Shown: in pieces, positions 33,443 through 44,334 of the stretch
Position numbering within the stretch: the stretch's first letter is position 1
Layout: each line of letters opens with the position of its first letter
Origin: Laguncularia racemosa
Lineage: Eukaryota; Streptophyta; Magnoliopsida; Myrtales; Combretaceae
Assembly (NCBI GenBank): GCA_037954665.1
Contig: JBBMOL010000441.1
Location: 186,001 to 250,000, forward strand
DNA: 64,000 nucleotides
Direction of reading: 5' to 3'
The notes under the pieces: generated by a model
Seen by the model: the letters and a program-made list of their open reading frames with translations, nothing else
Told to the model about the DNA's origin: nothing
Database searches by the model: none
Made by a program: the position numbers and the translations under genes

Positions 33443-34841
33443 TGATATGCTTAGAATGTATATAAAATAAAAGCGCAATAGCAGCAAGTGCACTGGTCGT
33501 ATCAAGTAATAGAGTGGTGAAAAGTAAGGTTGTTGATCCCTCGAGGAACCAATAGAGTACTAGACCTATGGCAATTCTTATCAATATCTTGGTGATTAAA
33601 AAGGGGTTTTGAAATGTCTAAGCTAAAATTTTAACTTAAAGTAAACAAGGAGAATTTTATGAAGAATCTATCAATTATGAACGAGGGAAATTAGAATTCA
33701 CCCTAGATTCGTTAATCAAACTGCTACCATGTTATATCAACTAGTGGTTATAAGGTTATTCAAGTGAGTTTAGAAAATCCTTTTTAGGGAAGTTAACCTT
33801 AAATCAATTAGTTGGCTTCCACATCTCCAATTAACCAAGGAATCAAAATTATGTTCATACACCTCCCGATGCTACAAACAACTAATGCCCTACATCAATT
33901 AACCCTAATCCCTTAGTGATTAATTAACAAGAAACATTACATTGCGCCTTCCAGAAACTCTAATTAAACCAATTATCGTAACTCTCGTATTGAAAATTAG
34001 TCTAATTAAGAATTCCTAACAAATCCTAATTAACTCCCGTATCAAAAGGATTTCTAACAATTATAATCAAAGACCAATTATAATTGAAATCAAAGGAATT
34101 GCAATCATGAATAATCCTAATAATTCCTAATCATATAACATGGCTACAATTATCCCTTTAACATTCTAGGGTTTCATCCAATTTCCCAAGGAAAAGACTT
34201 AGCAATTCATGAAGATAAAGACATGATTATGATTCATGGAGATTTGTGCAAAAGAAATCATATTCAATAGTTGGATCAAATACTTGAATTGCATATAAGA
34301 GATAAAGTTCAGAAATCACCAATTTAAGAAATCAAATAAAACCTTAATTGCAAGGAACTCCACAAATCCTTCACAAAGGATGATAATCTCCACCAAGATC
34401 TCAAAGTTTTCTCCAAGATTTGATCTCCACAATTCTCCCTTAAAACTAGGTTAAAACTACTTTAAGAACAAGAAAAATTGACCAAAGATCCCCTACAAAT
34501 CAACCTAGGACCTATATATATGCAAGGGGAGGCGAGGAGATGCAATTAAAACAAGGCCGACAGCCTTCATTTAAACCGGCCGTAAAGGCCAGTGGTGTTG
34601 CATGGAAAGCCGGCCATAAAGGCCGGCAGCCTTGATTTTTCCTTTTCCATCCTTCAATCTTTTCATGCTTCAATTTGTATGCAATCTCTCCAAATTGATT
34701 AAGCTTTGAACTCAAAGTCCTCCAACATCTGAAATGTAAAAATAAACATGATTAAGTACCATTTCCTTGTGATTTCTCTAAAATCAATAATGAATACTTG
34801 CAAATTGCTTAATGAATTATGACTAAAATATGCCTTTATCA
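33443..34841 (-). repeat. Athila-1 3' LTR (left copy)
   Basis: Plus strand TGATATGCTTAG to GCCTTTATCA. The first 100 bases contain the AGCAAGTGCACTGGTCGTATCAAG and GATCCCTCGAGGAACC motifs common at Athila LTR ends. TATA (CTATATATATGC) is at about 34511-34522. A GGCCGGC-type inverted-repeat array lies at 34555-34640, upstream of TATA on the sense strand. Confidence 0.92.
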
Positions 34842-36330
34842 ACTCCCCCACACTTAAACTTTTTCTTGTCCTCAAGCAAAATAAAACCAGAAAGAAATCT
34901 ATCCTAGAAAGTACAAAAATTTTCATTATCATACAAACTTGAACATCTGTCATCTCTACTTCTGACTCACTACTTTGTGATGCCTACTACTCAAACCAAA
35001 TTGGGAATATGTGATTAGAGTACTATACTCAAAATTAACCAACTAATCTAGAGAAAACAAACTTTAATCCAAGTGTTTAACCTAAGAATTCTTATTCCAA
35101 AAGTAGATATTCATTCCTAAAGGAAAAACACCCATTTAAACTTCACTGGCAATTAGCAAGCATATGATCCTTCCCATCACTTCTTTAAACAGGTTAAGAT
35201 AAAATGAAAGCATATGGTATCAATTCCTTTCCTAGATTTTCTCCCTTTTTATTATAAGTCCAATTTAACTTATTGATGAGCATTCACTAAAACTCTACTC
35301 TCTTTTCTCTCTCTCTTTTTTTTTTTTACTATAAAATAAGTTCGTGTATTGAACTTTTGCTTCTTCGCCCTTATCACTATAGTAAGATCACTGATTCGGC
35401 ACATCCCGAGCTCATCACCCAAGTGACTAGGTTTTAAAGGGACCCCATCGAACTCTCCCTCACTCTAGCATTCAAGTTTGGATACTCTTAACTCAATTAC
35501 CTGAGTCATTGGAGTAAGGCAACTTATTTCATTTGAATGCTATACAGAATTAAGACTTTTTTATAAGGGATCACTAAGTAAGGAGTTTCCCTTAGCTCTT
35601 TCATTAGATTTTGAAAAGCTTTCAAAGCAACTTTCAAGAAGATATACTAGCTAGAGAAGAGACCCGAAGTAGACTTGTTTATCTTTCACAAGAGGACTCA
35701 ATAGACTCTTAAACTTCAAATTATAAGGCTAAAAACTAGGTAAATTTGATTTCTAAAGATTTTATTCATTAATTTTAACTAAGTAAAAGAATCACAACAG
35801 TGGTAAGTAGGGCATAATAATGAGTTATTATTTTTAATAAATCATAAACAGATGAAAAAGGCTATTTTTTTTTTTTGTATAATCTCTAGATTTCCATCAA
35901 ATTTTTTTAAAAAATTAGCCTAAAAATTGTCAGATAACTCAGGGACAAATACAGTTTAAGATAATGGAAGAGTATGATCATCAAAGCACAGAACAGGCAA
36001 TACTCATCTCAACTTTAATACCTGCATTCCCTTCCCCACACTTAAGAATAGACAGTGTCCACACTGTCTCACATCAATGCAAATAACAAAATAGGAAGGA
36101 AATAAGACAAAAGGAACCGGTACTCCCCTGGTATAACATGTAGAAGCCATATTTAAATCCCATCAAAGTTGAACTTGGAGAGATTAGTCCTTGTGAACAT
36201 TCACCTTGCATTTTCCTAAAAACAATTAAAAGAAAACCAACGAAACACAATAAAGTAAACGTAAATATGGGCTGCCTCCCATAGAGCGCTTGTTTTATAG
36301 TCACCAGCCTGACTATCAGGGTTTGTCATC
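34842..36330 (-). other. Athila-1 3' non-coding region
   Basis: About 1.5 kb without a supported gene. It starts at the purine tract (34842-34856) and ends after a second AAGTGTGGGG tract (sense strand of 36036-36048). The conserved block with CACATCCCGAGCTCATCACCC and GGTTTTAAAGGGACCCCATC is at 35398-35455. Near 36270-36290 the sense strand has GGGAGGCAGCCCAT, a motif that recurs after the coding part in Athila elements. The open frame at 36074-36304 is probably a shadow, though it is conserved in Athila-2. Confidence 0.65.
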
Positions 36331-39025
36331 TCAGCTTAAATCAAGGAGTTTAAACAACTCCTCCAACACCATCGTCTTCAGATTAGGATTCCAAGCTTCC
36401 TTCCATGGTATGGTGCCCTTCTTTTCAGCTTTCACCAATGTTTTGTAGGTGGATATCAACAAACTTACCTGCTGGACGTCTACCCTTGACCACCCCAGGA
36501 TTTCCCTATGTTCATCCAACTGGCCTTGGATCTGCTGCTACAATTCTCTTGTCATAAGCGCTAGATTAATGTGAGGCCATGGATTTCCTGAATTCAGACA
36601 CTCATAATCAAACAATTGATTAGAAAAGATATTAGGTTCAAGTGTCTGCATGGGCATTAGTGTCGGCACTGGTGGCTTCGTATAGTGGTCCATCTTCTCG
36701 AAAGCAACAACATTTTCAGTCTGGGGTATTTGCTTACAGCCTTTGTTTTCTTGCTCATCCTCATCCCCCCAATCATCTATCTCATTCAAGACAGCTTCAA
36801 GAGTGGTTTGCCCTACATCTTCCTCTACCTCATTGTTAGAAATTTCACCCTCAGCAGATATGTCAGAATACATTGCTTTCTCATTAGACAAAAACACAGG
36901 ATCATACATATCAAATGTTACCTAGTCATCTAGTGCTCTAAGGGTGAGCTTACCTTGTCCTACATCAATTAGAGCTTGACCTGTGGCTAGGAATGGTCTA
37001 CCCAGAATAAGTGGAATGTCCTCATCTTCTTCCAAATCCAGTATGACAAAGTCCACTGGAAATATGAATTTATTGACCTTGACTAAGACATCCTCCACTG
37101 TACCCTTAGAAAACCTTGAGCTCTTATCAGCCAGCTGCATAGTGATTGGTCTCCTCTTGCACTTTTATGGCTCTATTCCAAGATTCCTAAAAACTAAAAG
37201 TGGCATTAAATTAATACTTGCACCAGAATCAATCAAAACATTCTCAAAATCAATATTACCAATGGTACAAGGGATACTGAAACTTCCCTGATCTTTCAAC
37301 TTTCTAGGTAGCTGAGCAAATTTCTTCTCTATGACAACTGAACTCTCGCCAAGAAGCATTACTTTCTCAACACTCTCCATGGATCTTTTGTTAGAGAGCA
37401 GCTCTTTCATGAATTTGGCATAGGATGGAATTTTCTTTAAGGCCTCTAAGAGAGATATATTGATTTAAAGCCCCTTAAATATGTCACAAAACCTAGCAAA
37501 CTGGGCTTCTAACTCCCTCTGCTTGAGTCTTCCTGGGAAGGGGATAGGTGGAACATAAGGCTGCAACACTGGTGCTTTAGATGTGAGTTCCTCCTCTTTC
37601 TGCTTACCTTTCTTTGGATCTTTCTCTTGAATTTTTACCTACCTTTCAGCTTTGTTCACCTCCTTACCACTCCTTAGCATGATAGCGTTTGACATGATGG
37701 GTGTTCTCCTCAGTTTTGCTAGGCAAAGACCCTAAGGGTCTAGTATTTAGCTGCTGTGCAATTTGACCGAGCTGACCCTCCAAGTTTCTGATAGAAGCTT
37801 GTTGGTTTTGTAGGAGGGTGTCAGTCTTTTGCATGTAGCTCCTCATGAGCTCTTCCATCTGAGTGGGTTGCTATTGAGAATAGGCATTCTAAGCAAAGGC
37901 TTGTTTGGGAAATCCAGCGGGCGGGTTAAGTGCTTAATTCTCATTCCTACATGAGAAGTTTAGATGATTGCGCCTCCCAGGATTGTACGTATTCGAATAT
38001 GATCCTTGAGTACCTCTATGGAGGTTGCCTATAAAGTTTACCTGCTCTCCACTAGATGGAGCTAACGACTTTCCAGCCATGCACTCACTAGCTGAGTGAG
38101 GTCCTGAGAAAATTTCACAACTAGAAGATGGATTAGCATTAAAAGAATTTGAAGAGGCGAGTCTACTTACCTGAGTGGTGAGGGCAGCTATCTGAGCAGT
38201 CAACTGAGCCATACTGACATTGTCATTCACTAAAGCCACTCTTGTACCACTTCTCTCATTTTTCCAATTGTGTGCACTAGAGGCCATCTCTTCTATCAAT
38301 GCACTGGCCTTTAAGTAAGTTTTTCCCATTAGTGCACCCCCAGTTGCAACATCCACAAGAGACCTTAATGTCTCATCTAGACTCAAGTAAAAGATCTCAA
38401 TAAGGAGATTGTCTGGTAAACCATGATGTGGGCATTTTCTCGTTGCTTCCTTGAGTCTCTCCCATGCCTCATAAAGTGATTCACCACTAAACTTTGTAAA
38501 GCTAGTGATGTCACTTCTTAGTTTGGCGGTCCTAGCTGGTGGAAAGAATTTCCTCAAGAACTTGATTGATAGGTCTTCCCAGGTAGTGACAGATCCTTGG
38601 GGCAATGAATAAAACCAAGCTCTAGCTTTATCCCTCAATGAGAAAGGGAAAAGTTGTAGTCTTATGGCATCATCAGTGACACCATTCTGCTTGACAGTGT
38701 TAGTGTATTGAAGGAACCCAGCAAGATGATCATCAGGGCTCTCATTTGAATACCCTCCAAACTGACTCGATTGCACCATCTGAATGCGTGCCGGTTTAAG
38801 CTCAAAATTGTTGGCTTGTATAGCTGGTCTAACAATGGGCGATTCCTGAATCCTAGGAACAGAGAAATCTCTAAGTGCTCGCTGAACACCCTAAATCTAG
38901 CGATTATCCTCATTCGCCATCTCTTCTACTTGCTCTCTCTGCTTGTTGTCTCTTCTAATCTGACGTAAAGTACGCTCAATCTCAATATCGAATGGTAGGA
39001 GATCAACACTCTTACTCCTGCGCAT
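36331..39025 (-). pseudogene. gag: Athila-1 gag-protease
   Basis: The start is ATG 39025 (MRRSKSVDLLPFDIEIERTLRQIR). The Athila/Tat capsid is long and clear at 38779-38240: YTNTVKQNGVTDDAIRLQLFPFSL, TTWEDLSIKFLRKFFPP and ESLYEAWERLKEATRKCPHHGL, written here as separate motifs. A zinc knuckle of the form CEIC-GPH-C lies near 38125-38085 with its second cysteine changed. Protease has IDSGASINLMP at about 37240-37205 and IPLILGRPFLATG near 37025-36985. An acidic region of about 120 residues follows where RT is expected. Nine stops in this copy align with glutamine codons in Athila-2. A frameshift lies near 37690. Confidence 0.88.
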
Positions 39026-39115
39026 GTAACACCTGCAAAGAGACCAAAAGCTAAGAAAAACGCAAAATTGCACCTAGACAACCAACAGAACCACGAAATC
39101 TAATATCTATTAGTT

Positions 39116-39132
39116 CCCTGGCAACGACGCCA
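39116..39132 (-). other. Athila-1 primer-binding site (tRNA-Asp type)
   Basis: CCCTGGCAACGACGCCA on the plus strand is the reverse complement of TGGCGTCGTTGCCAGGG, two changes from the Athila/Tat PBS, 6 bases from the LTR start at 39139. Confidence 0.88.
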
Positions 39133-39138
39133 AAAACT

Positions 39139-40544
39139 TGATACGCTCATAATGTATATAAAATAAAAGCGCAATAGCAGCAAGTGCACTGGTTGTATCA
39201 AGTAATAGAGTGGTGAAAAGTAAGGTTGTCGATCCCTCGAGGAACCAATAGAGTACTAGACCTATGGCAATTCTTATCAATATCTAGGTGATTAAAAAGG
39301 GGTTTTGAAATGTCTAAGCTAAAAATTTAACTTAAAGCAAACAAGGAGAATTTTATGAAGAGTCTATCAATTATGAATGAGGGAAATTAGAATTCACCCT
39401 AGATTCGTTAATCAAACTGCTACCATGTTATATCAACTAGTGGTTATAAGGTTATTCAAGTGAGTTTAGAAAATCCTTTTTAAGGAAGTTAACCTTAAAT
39501 CAATTAGTCGGCTTCCATGTCTCCAATTAACCAAGGAATCAAAATTATGTTCATACACCTCCCGATGCTACAAACAACTAATGCCCGAAATCAATTAACC
39601 CTAATCCCTTAGTGATTAATTAACAAGAAACATTACATTGCGCCCTCCATAAACTCTAATTAAACCAATTTCGCAACTCCCGTATTGACAATCAGTCTAA
39701 TTAAGAATTCCTAACAAATCCTAATCAACTCCCGTATCAAAAGGATTTCTAACAATTATAATCAAAGACCAATTATAATTGAAATCAAAGGAATTGCAAT
39801 CATGAATAATCCTGATAATTCCTAATCATATAACATGGCTACAATTATCCTTTTAACATTCTAGGGTTTCATCCAATTTCCCAAGGAAAAGACTTAGCAA
39901 TTCATGGAGATAAAGACATGATTATGATTCAAGGAGATTCATGCAAAAGAAATCATATTCAATAGTTGGATCAAATACTTGAATTTCATATAAGAGATAA
40001 AGTTCAGAAATCACCAATTTAACAATACAAATAAAACCTTAATTGCAAGGAACTCCACAAATCCTTCACAAAGGATGATAATCTCCACCAAGATCTCAAA
40101 GTTTTCTCCAAGATTTGATCTCCACAATTCTCCCTTAAAACTAGGTTAAAATTACTTTAAGAACAAGAAAAATTGACCAAAGATCGCCTACAAATCGACC
40201 TAGGACCTATATATATGCAAGGGGAGGCGAGGAGATGCAATTAAAACAAGACCGACCTAAGGCCGGCAGCCTTCATTTAAACCGGCCATGGCTAGCGGTG
40301 TTGCATGGAAAGTCGGCCATAAAGGCCGGCAGCCTTGATTTTTCCTTTGCCATCCTTAAATCTTTTCATGCTTCAATTTGTATGCAATCTCTCCAAATTG
40401 ATTAAGCTTTGAACTCAAAGTCCTCCAACATCTAAAATGTAAAAATAAACATGATTAAGTACCATTTCCTTGTGATTTCTCTAAAATCAATAATGAATAC
40501 TTGCAAATTGCTTAATGAGTTATGAGTAAAATAGGCCTTTATCA
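39139..40544 (-). repeat. Athila-1 5' LTR (right copy)
   Basis: Partner of 33443-34841, TGATACGCTC to GGCCTTTATCA. The GGCCGGC array is at 40250-40335 and TATA at about 40207-40218. It differs from the left copy by scattered substitutions and small indels, so it is older than Athila-2 by eye. Confidence 0.92.
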
Positions 40545-40752
40545 ATTAGGATTAGTTCTTTCGGTTCTTGAATTGAAGTCAATTGTAGGATCCATTTTTA
40601 TCATTATATTGCTTGCATTTTAATGGAATCGGTTCCTATATTGAATTATCATTGTGAAGTTTTCAATTGCTGGTGGAATTGTTAGTTTGCATGGAGGCTT
40701 TTAACATAGGGGATTGATCGTTGCCAATCGTAGTTTTAATATTTATAATGCC

Positions 40753-42000
40753 TGTTCCTAATTCTAACTACATTGCAATAGGCAAGTGTACCTACCGTGG
40801 ACGTAATATAGTGTCAAGTACAGGGTCGTCCCATAGAGATACACTAACTACTAGTACTAACCCAGTTCCTATTATCTAACCGACGCTTAAATATGTTGGT
40901 TGAAACTTAATTACTCTAATCTTAAAACTAATAACTCACTAACAACAATGGTTCGGAAGATTTATCAATTAACAAAAGCAACCTAGATCTTATTCTACTA
41001 CTTCTCTATCATGTAATTCATTAGATTTATGAAGATTGACGTAATTGACTTCTTATACTGTCGAATTCCCTAGTCAAGTTAACTACTTTCTCAAGTATAT
41101 TAACCTATCTAATCCTAGGTTTATCAAATAGGATCTCTCCTTAATTAATAGCAACCTAGAATTGCATAAAGCACATGAATTCGCATCAAAATAATCGATG
41201 TAAACAGAAGACTCTTGTTTCCTATCTCTAGAAGAACAATCAAATCTCATTAATTGCATTAAATCTAATCATAAAAGCAATTTCTCAATTAACTAATATG
41301 ATATCATGCATAAATTCATATTCCAGATCTATGAATCTAAGAAACAATTGAAGGGCATGCAATTAATCATAAGAAAGTCAACAACTTCGCATTAAAAACC
41401 GAATCTTCATCACATGACAGAGAAGTTTCGAATAAAATCTAGATTTAGAGTCTACTCCTCCATAAATTGGACAAACGAAATACAATTACTAGAAGAATAA
41501 ATAAAATTCATAGTCACAGCCCTTAAAGATAGAATCTTCTTCTTCATGGGTCTTCAATCTCCTTTTGAATTGACGGAATCTTCTTTCCCCTGCTGTTATG
41601 AGAGCCAGAGCAAGTACAAAATTCGTAACCCTCGTTCTAGGGCAACTAACGGTCTATTTATACATGTACCCGGGTTGGATACATACACGAGCGGATACAC
41701 GAGTAGTGTATCTCGTTCGTGTATCTCATGCTTGCTTCCAAGTGTCCTTATGTGAATATATACGAGCAAGTACATGGGAGTGTACATTGGTCGTGTATTT
41801 GAAACATCGTTGCACAGCAGCAAAACTTAGATACACAACCAAAGTACATGGGCGTGTACTTTGCTCGTGTACTTTCCAGACATCCACTTCAATATACACA
41901 AACAAAGTACATGGGCGTGTATCTCACTCGTGTACTTTCCAGACATCCACTTCAGTATACACAAGCAAAGTACATAGGCGCGTATCTCGCTTGTGTACTT
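40753..42000 (-). mobile_element. LTR H (Tat/Athila type), runs into gap
   Basis: On the sense (minus) strand the end reads GGGACGACCCTG, TACTTGACACTATATTACG and GTACACTTGCC (plus 40778-40835), a layout typical of Athila/Tat LTR ends. The plus-strand start is TGTTCCTAATTC at about 40753 (uncertain by a few bases). TATA (GTATAAATAGACC on sense) is at about 41652-41664. Upstream of it in the sense direction is a CGTGTA-type repeat array from 41675 to the gap. The rest is hidden in the Ns, and no partner LTR or TSD is seen. Confidence 0.6.
41843..42000. repeat. 63-bp tandem repeat entering the assembly gap
   Basis: Units begin with AGTACATGGGCGTGTA-like sequence at 41843, 41906 and 41969, each carrying inverted CGTGTAC/GTACATG motifs and the spacer TTTCCAGACATCCACTTCA. 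The third unit is cut by the Ns. It continues the looser array of LTR H (from 41675). Confidence 0.9.
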
Positions 42001-42500
42001 NNNNNNNNNNNNNNNNNNNNNNNNNNNNNNNNNNNNNNNNNNNNNNNNNNNNNNNNNNNNNNNNNNNNNNNNNNNNNNNNNNNNNNNNNNNNNNNNNNNN
42101 NNNNNNNNNNNNNNNNNNNNNNNNNNNNNNNNNNNNNNNNNNNNNNNNNNNNNNNNNNNNNNNNNNNNNNNNNNNNNNNNNNNNNNNNNNNNNNNNNNNN
42201 NNNNNNNNNNNNNNNNNNNNNNNNNNNNNNNNNNNNNNNNNNNNNNNNNNNNNNNNNNNNNNNNNNNNNNNNNNNNNNNNNNNNNNNNNNNNNNNNNNNN
42301 NNNNNNNNNNNNNNNNNNNNNNNNNNNNNNNNNNNNNNNNNNNNNNNNNNNNNNNNNNNNNNNNNNNNNNNNNNNNNNNNNNNNNNNNNNNNNNNNNNNN
42401 NNNNNNNNNNNNNNNNNNNNNNNNNNNNNNNNNNNNNNNNNNNNNNNNNNNNNNNNNNNNNNNNNNNNNNNNNNNNNNNNNNNNNNNNNNNNNNNNNNNN
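42001..42500. other. Assembly gap (500 N)
   Basis: Exactly 500 Ns, a common placeholder size, so the true length is unknown. Open frames computed across it are meaningless. Confidence 0.99.
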
Positions 42501-43525
42501 AAGCTAAGTGTGGGGGAGAGGATAATAAAATATAGAGAATAGAGAATTGACTCATACTTTGAATGTTTGTCCTTAAGCAATTTTAAGCCAAATTTTTTTC
42601 AAAATTATCATGAAATCTGGAGATTGTACTAAATATTGTAATAAGCATCTACAAAATGAGAAATTGACTTGTTCAAATGCTTTACTCAGCTACTGTTGTG
42701 ATTAGAATACTTGGTTAAAATTAAGTAGTGAAATCTTTAAGAAACAAATTTACCTTGTATTTAGCTTTAGAATTGGAAGTCTAAGAGTAAGTCGAGTCCC
42801 TAAGTGAAAAATAAACAAGTTTACTTCTAAGTTATATTATCAACTGTATATTCTTTGAAGTTGTTGTGAAAAAAAAAAAAAAATCAAGCATAGCCATTAC
42901 TCCCATAATTCAAATAATTGAGTTAAGAGTATTCAAACTTGAATGTTAGAGTGAGGAAGAGTCCGTAGGGGTATCTCAAAACCCGGTCACTTGAGTGACG
43001 AGCTCGGGATGTGCCGACTCAATGAACTCACTATAACGATAAGGGCGAAAAAGGCAAAAGTTCATGAAAAGAAGCAGGTAAAAACCCGTCAAAATAGATG
43101 CTTGATTAAATCAAAAGAACAATGAATGTAAACAAGACTTATAATAAAAAGGGAGAAAATCTATGGAAAGAGTTGATACTATATGCTTTTACTTTATGTT
43201 GCAAGGATTATATACTTGATAATATCCAATGAAGTTTAATTGAGTGTTTTTCCTTAGTGGATTAAGTATTTACTTTTGGAATAAAAATTCTTTTGCTAAA
43301 CATGAGGATTAAAGTTTGTTTTGTTTAGATTAGCTATTAAATTTTTTCCATGGTAATTTGATCACATGAAACCAGTTTGGTTGAAGTAGTAGACATTAAA
43401 ATTACAAGTCATGAATTACAAATGAATAGATGCTTGGAATGATGAAAAGAAAGTTCGTATAATCTATGATGGATTTCTCAATTGATTTGATTCAATTGCT
43501 TGAGGACAAGCAAGAATTTAAGTGT
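42501..43525 (+). mobile_element. Athila 3' non-coding fragment, plus strand
   Basis: Begins with AAGTGTGGGGGAG at 42506 and ends with AAGTGTGGGGG at about 43519-43529, the two tracts that bound the 3' non-coding region in Athila-1 and Athila-2. In between, the block GGTCACTTGAGTGACGAGCTCGGG at about 42985-43010 and the GCAAAAGTTCATGAA stretch match the reverse complement of 35340-35460. The LTR expected after the second tract is missing; element E sequence follows at once. Confidence 0.75.
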
Positions 43526-44334
43526 GGGGGAATTATATCAAGAAGAATAGATTAAAAACCGTGATTTCAACTTCTTCCTACAATTCCCATTCACGTCACA
43601 AATGAAGATGATGATAACAAATACTAAAGCAATCAATCTTATAAGAAGATAATTGATCACAAATGCAATAAAAAATTTGAGCAAGAACTTCCAAATCAAC
43701 CCTAGATATGACTCACTAGTGATGAAATGGAAACACAACAAAGAAGGAATTTATATTACTCACAATTTCCTTTTGTTGCACTCGCCACAATTTCAACTCT
43801 TGGAAATTGAAATTGATAAGAGAAACTGGATTTAGGAAACCTTAAGCCCTTTCACGAAAATGTGATGTTCAAATCTGAAAATTTTGCCCCCCTCAAACCT
43901 TACTATAAGCAAGTATTTATACTTGCTACTCCTAGGGTTAGAAAATAGACAAAAATTACAAGTTTGCCACTTTTAAGGTAGCCGGTCCTAAATGGAATTA
44001 CAATAAAATGAAAGTGTCCCAAAAGAAAAAAATACAACATAAAATAGTCCATAGAACAATTACAAAGTACAAAAATATCATAAGTCTTCATGAGCCAAGG
44101 CTTCGGAATGGAAACAATCACAACGGGTCTTTGACTATAAATCTGAAAATGTCCCGTGTCCATCAACTAGTGTAGGACATATTAGCATCCCATGGAGAAT
44201 TATTATTGTACCGGTAAGATTTTTTTCTCAAATAGTTATTAGAATATGGGACATAAAGTAAAAATATAAGCAATTTAGACCATCAGCCAAATCTAGTTCT
44301 GAAGGTATAAGTGGTGCCGGAAAATTTCTCATCA
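43526..44334 (-). repeat. Element E 3' LTR, truncated
   Basis: Matches 47812-48603 of the right copy. The TATA region GCAAGTAT-TT-ATACTTGC is at 43909-43926. The GACTCACTAGT motif is at 43709. The left junction with the Athila fragment shares only GGAATTA-like bases. Confidence 0.85.

Larger units (their letters stand above)
33443..40544 (-). mobile_element. Athila-1: non-autonomous gag-protease Athila-like element
   Basis: LTRs 33443-34841 (1399 bp) and 39139-40544 (1406 bp), TSD ATTAG at 33438-33442 and 40545-40549. Purine tract beside the left LTR and Athila-type PBS beside the right one give minus orientation. The internal 4297 bp hold gag and protease only, plus a 1.5-kb non-coding 3' region. 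Athila-2 has the same layout, so this is an amplified non-autonomous family and not a single broken copy. Confidence 0.93.
32818..40748 (+). mobile_element. LTR G' (plus), split by Athila-1
   Basis: Starts TGATTAATAGGAATC at 32818, resumes at 40550 after Athila-1 and its TSD, and is lost near 40748 where LTR H begins. The first 300 bases match the reverse complement of the solo LTR at 6758-7970 (AGACCTATCATTAGGG, GATGAGGGTCC, AACTCACTAAGACT). No PBS or CACATCA end was found, so it is truncated at the right. The short open frame at 32817-33053 is an LTR shadow. Confidence 0.65.

Noticed and set aside
36074..36304. Minus-strand frame MTIKQALYGRQPIF, conserved at 58432-58662
   Set aside because: Conservation follows from recent shared ancestry of the two copies. 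It lies in the 3' non-coding region, begins in the GGGAGGCAGCCC motif and has no known domain. An env-like role cannot be supported.
41843..42000. Regular repeats with spacers suggestive of a CRISPR array
   Set aside because: The unit and the intervening sequence both repeat with a 63-bp period, so there are no unique spacers. The setting is a plant LTR.
41598..42580. Long open frames crossing the gap on both strands
   Set aside because: Most of each frame is N. The ends translate the 63-bp repeat.
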